This document shows, piece after piece, positions 52,363-62,623 of a DNA stretch of 64,000 bases (positions are counted from its first letter, which is position 1; each line of letters begins with the position of its first letter). This DNA comes from Rhodococcus triatomae (GTDB taxonomy: Bacteria; Actinomycetota; Actinomycetes; Mycobacteriales; Mycobacteriaceae), in the NCBI RefSeq assembly GCF_014217785.1, contig NZ_CP048814.1, forward strand, positions 3,596,001-3,660,000, given 5' to 3'. Below the pieces are notes generated by a model. It ran no database searches and was not told where the DNA came from. It saw nothing but the letters and a program-made list of their open reading frames with translations. The translations under genes and the position numbers were made by a program.

Positions 52363-53660
52363 GATCCGACCGCCGTCAGTCCGGAACGCAGATCGGCGAG
52401 GATGTCGTCGATGCCCTCGATCCCGACCGCCAGGCGCACCAGGCCGGGGGTGACGCCTGCTGCGAGTTGCTCCTGCGCGGACAGTTGCGAATGTGTCGTG
52501 GATGCCGGGTGGATGACGAGCGAACGCACGTCCCCGATGTTGGCGACGTGGCTGTGCAGCGTCAAGGCGTCGACGAATCGCTTGCCTGCCTCCAGCCCGC
52601 CGGCGAGTTCGAACGCGACGATCGCGCCGGTGCCCTTCGGGGCGAGCTCGAGTGCGCGTGCGTGCCACGGTGACGACTCGAGCCCGGCGTAGCTCACCGA
52701 GGTGACCTGGGCCTGCCCTTCGAGGAACTCCGCGACGGCCTGAGCGTTGGCGATGTGACGCTCCATGCGGAGGCTGAGGGTCTCGATGCCCTGGCTGATG
52801 AGGAACGCGTTGAACGGTGAGACCGCGGAGCCGAGATCGCGCAGCAACTGGACGCGGGCCTTGAGCGCGAACGCGGGAGGCCCGAGCTCGGCGAAGACCA
52901 CTCCGTGATAGCTCGGGTCCGGGTGGGTGAAGCCGGGGAATCGGTCCCGGCCTTCCTCGTCCCGGACCGTCCAGTCGAAGGTGCCGCCGTCGACGATCAC
53001 CCCGGCGATCGCGGTGCCGTGTCCGCCGAGGTACTTGGTCGCCGAATGGACCACGATGTCCGCACCGAGCTCGAGCGGACGGATCAGGTACGGCGTGGGA
53101 ACGGTGTTGTCCACGACGAGCGGCAGCCCGTGCGCGTGCGCGACCTCCGCGATCCCGGGGACGTCGAGTACGTCGTTCATCGGGTTCGAGACGGTTTCGC
53201 CGTAGAACGCCTTGGTGTTCGGTCGGACGGCCGCGCGCCACTGGTCGAGATCGTCGGGATCGTCGACGAACGAGACCTCGATGCCGAGCTTCGGCAGCGT
53301 GTAGTGGAAGAGGTTGTAGGTGCCCCCGTAGAGCCGCGGACTCGAGACGACGTGGTCGCCGGATCCGGCGATGTTGAGGATCGCGAAGGTCTCCGCTGCC
53401 TGTCCGGACGCGAGCAACAGTGCCGCGACTCCGCCTTCGAGGGCGGCGATGCGTTGTTCGACCGCGTCCTGGGTGGGGTTCATGATGCGGGTGTAGATGT
53501 TGCCCGGCTCCGCCAGCCCGAACAGCGCCGCCGCGTGATCGGTGTTGTCGAACGTGTACGAGGTGGTCTGGTAGATCGGCAGCGCCCGGGCCTTGGTGGT
53601 GGCGTCGGAGGTCTGTCCGGCGTGGATCTGCTTGGTCTCGAACGACCAGTTCTCGGTCAT
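52359..53660 (-). CDS. metY: O-acetylhomoserine sulfhydrylase
   Basis: A 433-residue Cys/Met metabolism PLP enzyme. Lys209 in [14 protein letters not shown] binds [23 protein letters not shown] is a family block near residue 51. It combines O-acetylhomoserine with sulfide to form homocysteine. It is the first structural gene of metY-metX, transcribed behind the SAM-IV riboswitch, so SAM feedback is expected. A weak GGAG precedes the ATG. Confidence 0.92.
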   Translation of the reverse strand: MTENWSFETKQIHAGQTSDATTKARALPIYQTTSYTFDNTDHAAALFGLAEPGNIYTRIMNPTQDAVEQRIAALEGGVAALLLASGQAAETFAILNIAGSGDHVVSSPRLYGGTYNLFHYTLPKLGIEVSFVDDPDDLDQWRAAVRPNTKAFYGETVSNPMNDVLDVPGIAEVAHAHGLPLVVDNTVPTPYLIRPLELGADIVVHSATKYLGGHGTAIAGVIVDGGTFDWTVRDEEGRDRFPGFTHPDPSYHGVVFAELGPPAFALKARVQLLRDLGSAVSPFNAFLISQGIETLSLRMERHIANAQAVAEFLEGQAQVTSVSYAGLESSPWHARALELAPKGTGAIVAFELAGGLEAGKRFVDALTLHSHVANIGDVRSLVIHPASTTHSQLSAQEQLAAGVTPGLVRLAVGIEGIDDILADLRSGLTAVGS

Positions 53661-53720
53661 GGTGAATGCTCCGGGGTGGGTGCGCGTCGTGCGGCTGCCT
53701 GCAGTGGTCTGGACTGGCGA

Positions 53721-53834
53721 CTACCTACGACAGTGGCAATTCGTCCACGGCGAGCAATGCGGTGTCGACAGACGATGCGGTATCGACAGGCGATGCGGTG
53801 CCGACAGGCAATTCGGGGCCGACGGGCAACTCAT
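53721..53834 (-). CDS. Cysteine-rich leader ORF before metY
   Basis: A 37-codon frame starting [10 protein letters not shown] and ending TNCHCRR, with a GGAGG ribosome site eight bases before the ATG. It has five Cys codons (four TGC, one TGT), two of them in C-x-C near the stop. It lies after the SAM-IV riboswitch and 60 bases before metY. Cys-rich leader frames act as cysteine-responsive attenuators in mycobacteria, so this may sense cysteine supply for methionine synthesis (inference). Four 18-base repeats make up most of it, which could also mean a simple repeat expansion. Translation is unproven. Confidence 0.5.
   Translation of the reverse strand: MSCPSAPNCLSAPHRLSIPHRLSTPHCSPWTNCHCRR
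53754..53825 (-). repeat. Four 18-base tandem repeats in the metY leader
   Basis: On the minus strand the units are CCGTCGGCCCCGAATTGC, CTGTCGGCACCGCATCGC, CTGTCGATACCGCATCGT and CTGTCGACACCGCATTGC. Each encodes a six-residue unit of the form (L/P)S(A/I/T)P(H/N)(R/C). The repeats keep the leader frame. Confidence 0.85.
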
Positions 53835-53867
53835 GGCTGACACCTCCACGTGGATCCGCGCTTGTCT

Positions 53868-53976
53868 CCCGACCCTGTGATCGGGGAACCAGGTCATCAC
53901 CCGGGGCACCCCACCGCGGTGGAGGGTTGCCGGCCAGCCAGCCGGGGCTCGATGCTGACGCTCATGACCTCCGTCG
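53868..53976 (-). ncRNA. SAM-IV riboswitch
   Basis: Read on the minus strand: GGTCATGAGCG, then GAGCCCCGGCTGGCTGGCC and GGCAACCCTCCACCGCGGTG followed by GGGTGCCCCGGGTGATGACC. The outer GGTCAT and ATGACC close the first stem. These conserved blocks match the actinobacterial SAM-IV class, which represses methionine genes when SAM is high. It is about 210 bases before metY. Confidence 0.85.
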
Positions 53977-54261
53977 ATCTTAACCGCTGTCGACCGAGCG
54001 CCCGAACCGGCACCGAACACGCCTTCCATCTGCGGAAAGTTACCCATTGGTAGTAACCTGTTCCATGCCCCGCCGGTTGAAGTTTCCGGACATAGCAGTA
54101 CGCTTGTCTTGTTTGGGACCGGTCTCGCCGAGGTCGACCCCGACCGGCTAGCTTTGATAATCGAATCGTTCGCGGACTCACCCACAAAGTGCGTTCGTGG
54201 TCGTGCAACCAGGGAAACTTCCTACAGCGACCCAGGAAACTCAGGAGGACGCGAAGCACCC
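53977..54261. promoter_or_regulatory. Divergent promoter region of metY and icd
   Basis: On the minus strand TAAGAT at 53977-53982 is a good -10 placed just before the riboswitch. On the plus strand GATAAT at 54156-54161 may be the -10 for icd, with a weak TCGACC 16 bases ahead, giving a leader of about 95 bases. GTTAC (54039-54043) and GTAAC (54053-54057) form an interrupted dyad, TTACCCATTGGTA-like, of TetR-operator form. No gene is evident here. Confidence 0.45.
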
Positions 54262-55485
54262 ATGTCCAAAATCAAGGTTGAGGGCACCGTCGTAGAACTC
54301 GACGGCGACGAGATGACACGCATTATCTGGCAGTTCATCAAAGACAAGCTCATCCATCCGTATCTGGATGTGAATCTCGACTACTACGACCTCGGCATCG
54401 AGTACCGCGACGCCACCGACGACCAGGTGACGGTCGACGCCGCGAACGCCATCAAGCAGCACGGTGTGGGTGTCAAGTGCGCGACCATCACCCCCGACGA
54501 GGCCCGGGTGGAGGAGTTCGGCCTCAAGAAGATGTGGCGGTCCCCGAACGGCACCATCCGCAACATCCTCGGCGGCACGATCTTCCGTGCGCCGATCATC
54601 ATCTCCAACGTCCCGCGCCTGGTTCCCGGCTGGACCAAGCCGATCATCATCGGCCGTCACGCATTCGGCGACCAGTACCGCGCCACCGACTTCAAGGTCC
54701 CCGGACCGGGCACGGTGACCATCACGTACACCCCCGCGGACGGCAGCGAGCCGATCGAGCACGAATTGGTGAACTTCCCCGAGGCGGGTGGCGTCGTCCA
54801 GGGGCAGTACAACTTCACCAAGTCCATCGAGGACTTCGCTCGCGCGTCGCTCAACTACGGCCTGCAGCAGAACTACCCGGTCTACCTGTCGACGAAGAAC
54901 ACGATCCTCAAGGCGTACGACGGTGCGTTCAAGGACATCTTCCAGCACATCTACGAGACCGAGTTCAAGGCCGAGTTCGATGCTGCGGGGCTCACCTACG
55001 AGCACCGCCTCATCGACGACATGGTCGCCTCTGCGCTCAAGTGGGAGGGTGGCTACGTCTGGGCCTGCAAGAACTACGACGGCGACGTCCAGTCGGACAC
55101 CGTCGCCCAGGGCTTCGGTTCGCTGGGTCTGATGACATCGGTGCTGCTGACTCCGGACGGCAAGACCTGCGAGGCGGAGGCCGCACACGGCACCGTCACT
55201 CGCCACTTCCGTCAGCACCAGCAGGGCAAGCCGACGTCGACCAACCCGATCGCGTCGATCTTCGCCTGGACCCGTGGCCTCGACCACCGCGGCAAGCTCG
55301 ACAACACCCCCGAGGTGCGCGGGTTCGCCCAGGATCTCGAGGACGTCGTCATCCGGACCGTCGAGGGCGGGCAGATGACGAAGGATCTCGCGATGCTCGT
55401 CGGCGGCGACCAGGGCTACCTCACCACCGAGGAGTTCCTGGGAGCACTCGACGTCAATCTGCAGAAGGCGCTCTCGAACCGATAG
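54262..55485 (+). CDS. icd: NADP-dependent isocitrate dehydrogenase
   Basis: A 407-residue enzyme of the eukaryotic-like homodimeric type (Rv3339c). [20 protein letters not shown] opens the protein; [16 protein letters not shown] binds isocitrate, and the metal site lies in [27 protein letters not shown] is the NADP-binding block. It converts isocitrate to 2-oxoglutarate. AGGAGG lies 12 bases before the ATG. It is divergent from metY. Confidence 0.93.
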   Translation: MSKIKVEGTVVELDGDEMTRIIWQFIKDKLIHPYLDVNLDYYDLGIEYRDATDDQVTVDAANAIKQHGVGVKCATITPDEARVEEFGLKKMWRSPNGTIRNILGGTIFRAPIIISNVPRLVPGWTKPIIIGRHAFGDQYRATDFKVPGPGTVTITYTPADGSEPIEHELVNFPEAGGVVQGQYNFTKSIEDFARASLNYGLQQNYPVYLSTKNTILKAYDGAFKDIFQHIYETEFKAEFDAAGLTYEHRLIDDMVASALKWEGGYVWACKNYDGDVQSDTVAQGFGSLGLMTSVLLTPDGKTCEAEAAHGTVTRHFRQHQQGKPTSTNPIASIFAWTRGLDHRGKLDNTPEVRGFAQDLEDVVIRTVEGGQMTKDLAMLVGGDQGYLTTEEFLGALDVNLQKALSNR

Positions 55486-55495
55486 CGCACCACGG

Positions 55496-55543
55496 ACGGG
55501 CGGTTCCCGGCGCGGCGATGCCGCTGCCCGCGGAGCCGCCCGT
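55496..55543. terminator. Probable bidirectional terminator after icd
   Basis: ACGGGCGG at 55496-55503 pairs with CCGCCCGT at 55536-55543, with an inner GCGGC/GCCGC stem. It lies in the gap between the convergent icd and DUF427 genes. Confidence 0.5.
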
Positions 55544-55562
55544 TCGCCGTGTCCGACGACGT

Positions 55563-56276
55563 CTACCGACGTTCGAGACGCACGTCCAGTTTCTCCTGGT
55601 AGAACGCCACGAGCCCGGTGATCGCCCGCGACTCGTCGAACGGGGTGGGATAGCTCCAGGCGACGTCGCGCAGCACCCCGCGGCCGACGTGGGCGTCGAA
55701 GTAGGTGGCCTCGCCCTTGTACGGGCACCAGGTCCGGGTGGCGCTCGGGACGAGCTCGATCAGGACGTGCTCGACGGGGAGATAGAACCGGGCGAACGGG
55801 AAGCCCGTCTCGAACAGCATCCGGTGGTCCGCCGACTCGGCGATCCTCTCGCCGTCGCATCCGATCGTCAGCAGCCGGGAACAACTGCGGACGTCGATCC
55901 GATGGAACGGATCGCGCGGGTGCCCGTCGATCGGGTCGTCCTCCTCGTACCACCGGCCGTCGTCGACGTGCAGCAGCACGTACTCCTGCAGCCCGGGGTC
56001 CGCGAGGCGCACGGCCTGGCCGACGCGCAGCCCGCCGACGACGACATCGAACTCGATACCCCGGGCGGTGTGCGTCCGGGGAGTGAGGTCCGCCGCAATA
56101 TCCCCCGTCGGGAATGCATAGGACGGCACGTGCTGTTGCGGTTCCCAGACGAGGACCGCGCTCGTCGAATCGACGATCGTCGCGTCACCGGACCGCACCC
56201 GGACGCGCTTCGGGGTGGGTTCGCAGCGCGCGCTCTTGCGGAGACCGGCGAGTTCGGTGCGCATCTCGACTGCCAT
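55563..56276 (-). CDS. DUF427 protein (two domains)
   Basis: A 237-residue protein with two copies of the DUF427 fold, the first around residues 15-105 and the second around 115-225. The second contains CPYKGEATYFDAHVG and DVAWSYPTPFDESRAITG, the typical C-P-Y-K-G block. Function is unknown. The ATG at 56276 is used; 56264 is an alternative. It is divergent from the MFS gene. Confidence 0.8.
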   Translation of the reverse strand: MAVEMRTELAGLRKSARCEPTPKRVRVRSGDATIVDSTSAVLVWEPQQHVPSYAFPTGDIAADLTPRTHTARGIEFDVVVGGLRVGQAVRLADPGLQEYVLLHVDDGRWYEEDDPIDGHPRDPFHRIDVRSCSRLLTIGCDGERIAESADHRMLFETGFPFARFYLPVEHVLIELVPSATRTWCPYKGEATYFDAHVGRGVLRDVAWSYPTPFDESRAITGLVAFYQEKLDVRLERR

Positions 56277-56360
56277 GGTTCGAGTCTGCTCCGGGCGCGT
56301 CGGCTGCGCACGTCGATCAGCAGACCGGCCCCACGGGAACCACCAGCAACGAGAGAAACG

Positions 56361-57593
56361 GTGACAGTGACGACCACGACCCAGCCCGCCGGGCGCGTAG
56401 GCACCCCGTCGCTGCATCCGTCGCACCGGATGCTCGCGCTGATCGCCCTCGCGATGGGCGGATTCGGTATCGGTACCACCGAGTTCGTGGCCATGGGATT
56501 GCTGCCGGAGATCGCGGCCGGACTGTCGGTCACCGAGCCCGTCGCCGGCCACACCATCTCCGCGTACGCGCTCGGCGTCGTCGTCGGTGCGCCGCTGATC
56601 GCGGTACTCGGCGCGCGGCTGCCGCGCAAGCCGCTGCTTCTCGGCATGGTGGCCGTCTTCGTGCTCGGGAACGCGGCATCGGTGATCGCCCCGACCTACG
56701 AGACGCTGATCGCGGCCCGGTTCCTCGCCGGGTTCCCGCACGGCGCGTACTTCGGTCTCGCGGCGCTGGCGGCCGCGCACATCGCCGAGCCGGGCAAGCG
56801 GGCGAAGTCCGTCGCTCTGGTGATGATGGGTCTTTCCGTGGCCAACGTGATCGGGGTTCCGGTGGCGGCGTGGCTCGGCCAGCACTTCGGATGGCGCGCG
56901 GCCTTCGCGCTCGTCGCGATCATCGGGCTGGTCACCATGGCCGCGATCTGGCGGTGGGTCCCCGCCCTCCGCGGGATGACCCTGACCCGGCCGCGTACCG
57001 AACTCGGGGCGCTGCGCCGCCCCCAGGTCCTGCTCACCCTCGCGGTCGGCATGGTCGGGTTCGGCGGAATGTTCGCCGTATACACCTATATTTCGACAGC
57101 CTTGACCGACGTGTCCGGGCTGTCGGCATCGATGATTCCCGTCGCGCTGATGATCTACGGCGTCGGCATGGTCGCGGGCAACTTCGCAGGCGGTGCACTC
57201 GCCGACCGGGCACTCGTACCGGGGTTGTTCGTCTCGATGGGTGCCCTCACCTGCCTCCTGGTGGCCTTCGTCTTCGCGCTCGGCAACCCGGTGACCGCGC
57301 TGCTCGGGTTGTTCCTCATCGGCGCAGCCGGAGCGTCGATGGTGCCGGGGCTGCAGACGCGGCTGATGGATGTCGCCGCGGACGCGCAGAGCCTCGCAGC
57401 GTCCCTCAACCACGCCGCGCTGAACCTGGCCAACGCGTTCGGGGCCTGGATCGGTGGCGTCGTCATCGCTGCCGGTTTCGGCTATCGCGCCCCGGCCGCC
57501 GTCGGCGCGGTGCTCGCCGCGGGAGGTCTCGTCGTCCTCGTCGTAGCGGTGCTCGTCGAGCGCCGCTCGGCCCGTGTCGGCAGCATCCGCTAG
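56361..57593 (+). CDS. MFS transporter (DHA1, AraJ/Cmx-like)
   Basis: A 410-residue transporter with 12 predicted helices. The N-terminal GGFGIGTTEFVAMGLLPEIA is characteristic of the AraJ/YdhP/Cmx group of drug and sugar efflux pumps, and GARLPRKPLLLGMV is the helix 2-3 loop. GTG at 56361 is the start (56367 also possible). The substrate is unknown. Its frame is open far upstream across icd, but that is a GC artefact. Confidence 0.85.
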   Translation: MTVTTTTQPAGRVGTPSLHPSHRMLALIALAMGGFGIGTTEFVAMGLLPEIAAGLSVTEPVAGHTISAYALGVVVGAPLIAVLGARLPRKPLLLGMVAVFVLGNAASVIAPTYETLIAARFLAGFPHGAYFGLAALAAAHIAEPGKRAKSVALVMMGLSVANVIGVPVAAWLGQHFGWRAAFALVAIIGLVTMAAIWRWVPALRGMTLTRPRTELGALRRPQVLLTLAVGMVGFGGMFAVYTYISTALTDVSGLSASMIPVALMIYGVGMVAGNFAGGALADRALVPGLFVSMGALTCLLVAFVFALGNPVTALLGLFLIGAAGASMVPGLQTRLMDVAADAQSLAASLNHAALNLANAFGAWIGGVVIAAGFGYRAPAAVGAVLAAGGLVVLVVAVLVERRSARVGSIR

Positions 57594-57603
57594 GGTCCCG
57601 GCC

Positions 57604-59512
<1,909 letters not shown>

Positions 59513-59516
59513 GTGG

Positions 59517-60569
59517 ATGGCCCGGGACGAGACGACAGTGGACGAACCGGGCTTTCTCGAGCGGCAGCGGGCCGCCCGCCCGTGGTTCGACCACCTCATG
59601 CGGGCCGCAGACCGGTACCAGAGTCAGAAGGGTGACTACTACGCGGCCGGAATCACCTACTTCAGCGTCCTCGCGCTGGTCCCGCTTCTCATGGTCGCCT
59701 TTGCCGTCGCGGGTTTCGTGCTGGCGGGCAACCCCGGCTGGCTCGACGACATCAAGGCCGCGGTCACCGAGAACGTCCCCGGCAGTCTCGGCGACACGCT
59801 CAACGGCCTGATCGATTCCGCGATCTCGTCCCGGTCGGCGGTGGGTGTGTTCGGCCTGCTCGGCGCCGCCTACGCCGGTCTCGGCTGGATGGCCAATGTG
59901 CGCGATGCACTCACCGCGATGTGGGAAAGCGTGCGCGAGCCGCCGAGTGGACTGGCGGGGACGGTCAAGACCAAGCTGAGGGACGCCGCCGCGCTGCTCG
60001 GGTTGGCGGCGGCGCTGGTGATCACGTTCGGGGCGTCCGCGCTCAGTAGCGGGCCGATCGCCCGGTCCGTCGTCGATCTGCTGGGTCTCGGCGACGTCAC
60101 CGGGGTGGGCACCGCGTTGCGGCTCCTCTCCCTCGTTCTCTCGATCGTGGCGACGTGGGCCGTGCTGGCGTGGGTCATTGCCCGCTTGCCCAGGGAACCG
60201 GTCGCGTTCCGCAGCGCGATCGCGGCGGCCGCGATCGGTGCCCTCGTGTTCGAGGTGTTCAAGCAACTCGGTGCCGTCTATCTGACCGCGGTCACCGGGG
60301 GGCCGGCCGGCGTCGCATTCGGCCCCATCATCGGTCTGCTGGTGTTCGTGTTCATGAGTTCGCGGGTCCTGCTGTTCTGCACCGCGTGGGCGGCGACCAC
60401 GAGATCGAGTCTCGAACTCGCCTATGTGCCACCGCCGGACCCCGCGGTCATCGCGCCACGCGTGCAGGTCGGCGAGGGGCTGCGGCTGCGGGAGGGTGCC
60501 GCTCTGGTCGGCGTCGGTGCCCTGAGTGCCCTCGGCCTGTCGGCACTTCTCGAACGGAACCGCCGCTGA
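59517..60569 (+). CDS. yhjD: YhjD/YihY-family inner membrane protein
   Basis: A 350-residue protein with six hydrophobic helices. DYYAAGITYFSVLALVPLLM near residues 40-59 is the family signature, and GPIIGLLVFVFMSSRVLLF near 275-295 closes the core. YihY proteins have a debated role in lipid or LPS transport; the actinobacterial version (Rv3335c) is unstudied. It lies four bases after trpS. Confidence 0.85.
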   Translation: MARDETTVDEPGFLERQRAARPWFDHLMRAADRYQSQKGDYYAAGITYFSVLALVPLLMVAFAVAGFVLAGNPGWLDDIKAAVTENVPGSLGDTLNGLIDSAISSRSAVGVFGLLGAAYAGLGWMANVRDALTAMWESVREPPSGLAGTVKTKLRDAAALLGLAAALVITFGASALSSGPIARSVVDLLGLGDVTGVGTALRLLSLVLSIVATWAVLAWVIARLPREPVAFRSAIAAAAIGALVFEVFKQLGAVYLTAVTGGPAGVAFGPIIGLLVFVFMSSRVLLFCTAWAATTRSSLELAYVPPPDPAVIAPRVQVGEGLRLREGAALVGVGALSALGLSALLERNRR

Positions 60570-60593
60570 TCGCCGACGGTGTCCGGTCCGTTC

Positions 60594-60615
60594 GCCTCGA
60601 GTGAGTGATCGAGGC
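60594..60615. terminator. Possible hairpin between convergent yhjD and tetR
   Basis: GCCTCGA at 60594-60600 and TCGAGGC at 60609-60615 form a seven-base stem with an eight-base loop between the convergent genes. Confidence 0.4.
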
Positions 60616-60625
60616 CCGATCCCGG

Positions 60626-61270
60626 TCAGTGCGCTTCGAGCACGGCGACGGTCAGCGTCACCAGTTCGTCGCTCAGCGCATCGAGTGATGTTGTCGCGCC
60701 GTCGATCTCGTTGTCGCGTTCCCATGCGGCGAGGGCCGAGATCACGAATCGTGCGGCGAGGGCGACTCGGCGTGGCCGGTCCGGCGGGTCGAGGTGGACG
60801 AGGGCGTCGGCGATCCGGGCGAACAGTGCGCGAAGGTCGTGTGTGAGCGACTCCCGCAATTCCCGTTCCTCGGGTTGTGCACTCAGCCCGGGGTCGGTGA
60901 CGAAGTCGAGGCGGGCGCCGACGATCCACTGCTCGTTGAATCGGGCCCAACAGCTCGGTGTGTGACTGCCGATCTCGGTGACGATGGGGCAGATGTAGGC
61001 CGCGACGAGCTCCCGCAGCGAGGCGTGCTCGGGCAGCGCCGCCAGTCGTCGCGCGCGATCGGCCGCGATCGGTGCGGCGTGCAATTCCCAGACGGCGGCG
61101 AGGAGGCCCTCCCAGGACCCGAAATGGTAGGCGACGGCCGAGTTGTTGCGGTGGCCCGATGCCTTGACGACCTCCCGGGCGGAGGCGCCGCGCAGGCCTC
61201 GTTCGGCGACAAGTCGCTCTGCGGTGCGCACGAGACTCTGTCGCGACCTGGAATTCCTTGCTTCCGGCAC
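60626..61270 (-). CDS. TetR-family transcriptional regulator
   Basis: A 214-residue TetR protein. The DNA-binding region GASAREVVKASGHRNNSAVA and YHFGSWEGLLAAV spans residues ~28-60. It is divergent from a secreted lipase, with a perfect 8-base dyad in between, so it probably represses both. The C-terminal domain gives no clue to its ligand. Confidence 0.88.
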   Translation of the reverse strand: MPEARNSRSRQSLVRTAERLVAERGLRGASAREVVKASGHRNNSAVAYHFGSWEGLLAAVWELHAAPIAADRARRLAALPEHASLRELVAAYICPIVTEIGSHTPSCWARFNEQWIVGARLDFVTDPGLSAQPEERELRESLTHDLRALFARIADALVHLDPPDRPRRVALAARFVISALAAWERDNEIDGATTSLDALSDELVTLTVAVLEAH

Positions 61271-61274
61271 GATT

Positions 61275-61292
61275 TTAAGATACCTATCTTAA
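61275..61292. promoter_or_regulatory. Perfect TetR-type operator
   Basis: TTAAGATA-CC-TATCTTAA, 18 bases, eight-base perfect arms around two bases, just upstream of the TetR start and 40 bases before the lipase GTG. Confidence 0.8.
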
Positions 61293-61331
61293 TGTTGGCA
61301 TGGGGGTCGTCGGACCGATGGAGGACATCTG

Positions 61332-62570
61332 GTGAAGCAGTACTCTACGTCTCGCTCGTTCCGCTCGTGGCGGTCGCACTCGTCGCGACGCGGACGGCTC
61401 CGGCCGGGCCGCACGGGCGGCGTGCTGGTGGCCGTGGCCCTGGCAGTCGCCGGGTGCACCTCCGCCGATCCGGAGCCCGAGGCGCCCACGGGATCGCTCG
61501 AGCCGGGCGCCCTGCTCACGTCGGCCGAGCTCTCGGGTGCGGCGGTGCTTCCCTCCGCGGCACGCAACGAACTGGTCACCTATCTGTCCGACGGCGCGGA
61601 AGGCGACCCTGTCGTGGTGTCCGGAACCGTCGCGGTTCCGCCCGGATCACCGCCGGAAGGTGGGTGGCCGGTGGTCAGCTGGGCCCACGGAACCACCGGC
61701 GTGGCGGACGCCTGCGCCCCGTCCGCCGCCACCGCCGGCGGTCCGATCGCCGACTACGTCACCCTGGTCGGCGACACGCTCGACGCCTGGGTGCGCGCCG
61801 GTTTCGTCGTCGTCGCCACCGACTACGAAGGCCTGGGCACGCCGGGCGGCCACCCCTACATGCACGGTGACAGCGCCGCCGCCTCGGTGGTCGACATCGT
61901 CCGGGCGGCAAGGCAGCTCGACGATTCCGTCGGCACCGACTGGGTCGTGCTGGGGCACAGTCAAGGCGGGCAGGCCGCGATATTCACGGCGGCGCACGGT
62001 AGCGCACGAGCCCCCGAGTTGCAGCTCCGGGGGGCGGTCGCGATGGCCCCGGGCAACGACACCGACCTGATACCGGAACTGACCCGGGCAGGGGATCCAC
62101 GGATGGCTCCGGGCCTGCCCTTCCTCCCGCTGGTGCTCCTGGGGGCGGAGGCCGCCGATCCGCGGATCGTCCCGGAGGACCTGCTGTCCGATGCGGCGTT
62201 GCCGTTGCTCGAGACGGCGCGTTCGGGATGCCTGGCGGCATTGCGCGAGGTGCCGCCGATTCCGGTCACGGAGGTGTTCCAGCCGGACGCCGATCTCGGA
62301 CCGCTTCTCGAACTCCTCCGAGCCCAGCAACTGTCCACCGTCGTTCCGCAGGTTCCGACCCTGGTCGTGCAGGGGACCGCCGACCAACTCGTCGCGTCGG
62401 CGGGCACGGAGGTGGCCGTCGCAGGCCTGTGCGAGTCGGGCGCACCGATGTCCTACCGGACCTACGACGGCGTCGACCACCGCGGCGTGATCGCCGATTC
62501 CCTCGGAGACGTCGAGGAGTTCGTGGCGGCCCGGCTCGCGGACGAACCGGCCGGCGCCGGCGCCTGCTGA
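61332..62570 (+). CDS. Secreted lipase/esterase lipoprotein (LIP family)
   Basis: A 412-residue exported hydrolase. A basic n-region (HSSRRGRLRPGR) precedes a hydrophobic core ending VAGC, with Cys42 as the lipobox cysteine. SWAHGTTGVADACAPS is the LIP-family oxyanion region, and GHSQGG holds the nucleophile Ser210; Asp and His are in GTADQLVASAG and DGVDHRGVIADS. GGAGGA precedes the GTG. It is divergent from TetR and its operator. Confidence 0.85.
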   Translation: MKQYSTSRSFRSWRSHSSRRGRLRPGRTGGVLVAVALAVAGCTSADPEPEAPTGSLEPGALLTSAELSGAAVLPSAARNELVTYLSDGAEGDPVVVSGTVAVPPGSPPEGGWPVVSWAHGTTGVADACAPSAATAGGPIADYVTLVGDTLDAWVRAGFVVVATDYEGLGTPGGHPYMHGDSAAASVVDIVRAARQLDDSVGTDWVVLGHSQGGQAAIFTAAHGSARAPELQLRGAVAMAPGNDTDLIPELTRAGDPRMAPGLPFLPLVLLGAEAADPRIVPEDLLSDAALPLLETARSGCLAALREVPPIPVTEVFQPDADLGPLLELLRAQQLSTVVPQVPTLVVQGTADQLVASAGTEVAVAGLCESGAPMSYRTYDGVDHRGVIADSLGDVEEFVAARLADEPAGAGAC

Positions 62571-62599
62571 GCGCTCGGGTCGTCGGTCCGTGACCCAGG

Positions 62600-62623
62600 G
62601 ATCACGGGATCACGGGATCACGG
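62600..62623. repeat. Three tandem GATCACGG repeats over the dacB1 stop
   Basis: GATCACGG occurs three times without gaps (62600-62607, 62608-62615, 62616-62623). The third copy contains the dacB1 stop codon (minus strand, 62618-62620). A change of one 8-base unit would alter the last codons. Confidence 0.85.

Noticed and set aside
53630-53655. TCGAAC...GTTCTC near the metY start as a LexA box
   Set aside because: Spacing is five bases, the right half is poor and it lies within metY coding sequence.
54477-57593. A plus-strand frame of 1038 codons running from icd into the MFS gene
   Set aside because: Only the last 410 codons, from 56361, encode a recognisable protein. The rest is antisense or out-of-frame reading of icd and DUF427, kept open by high GC.
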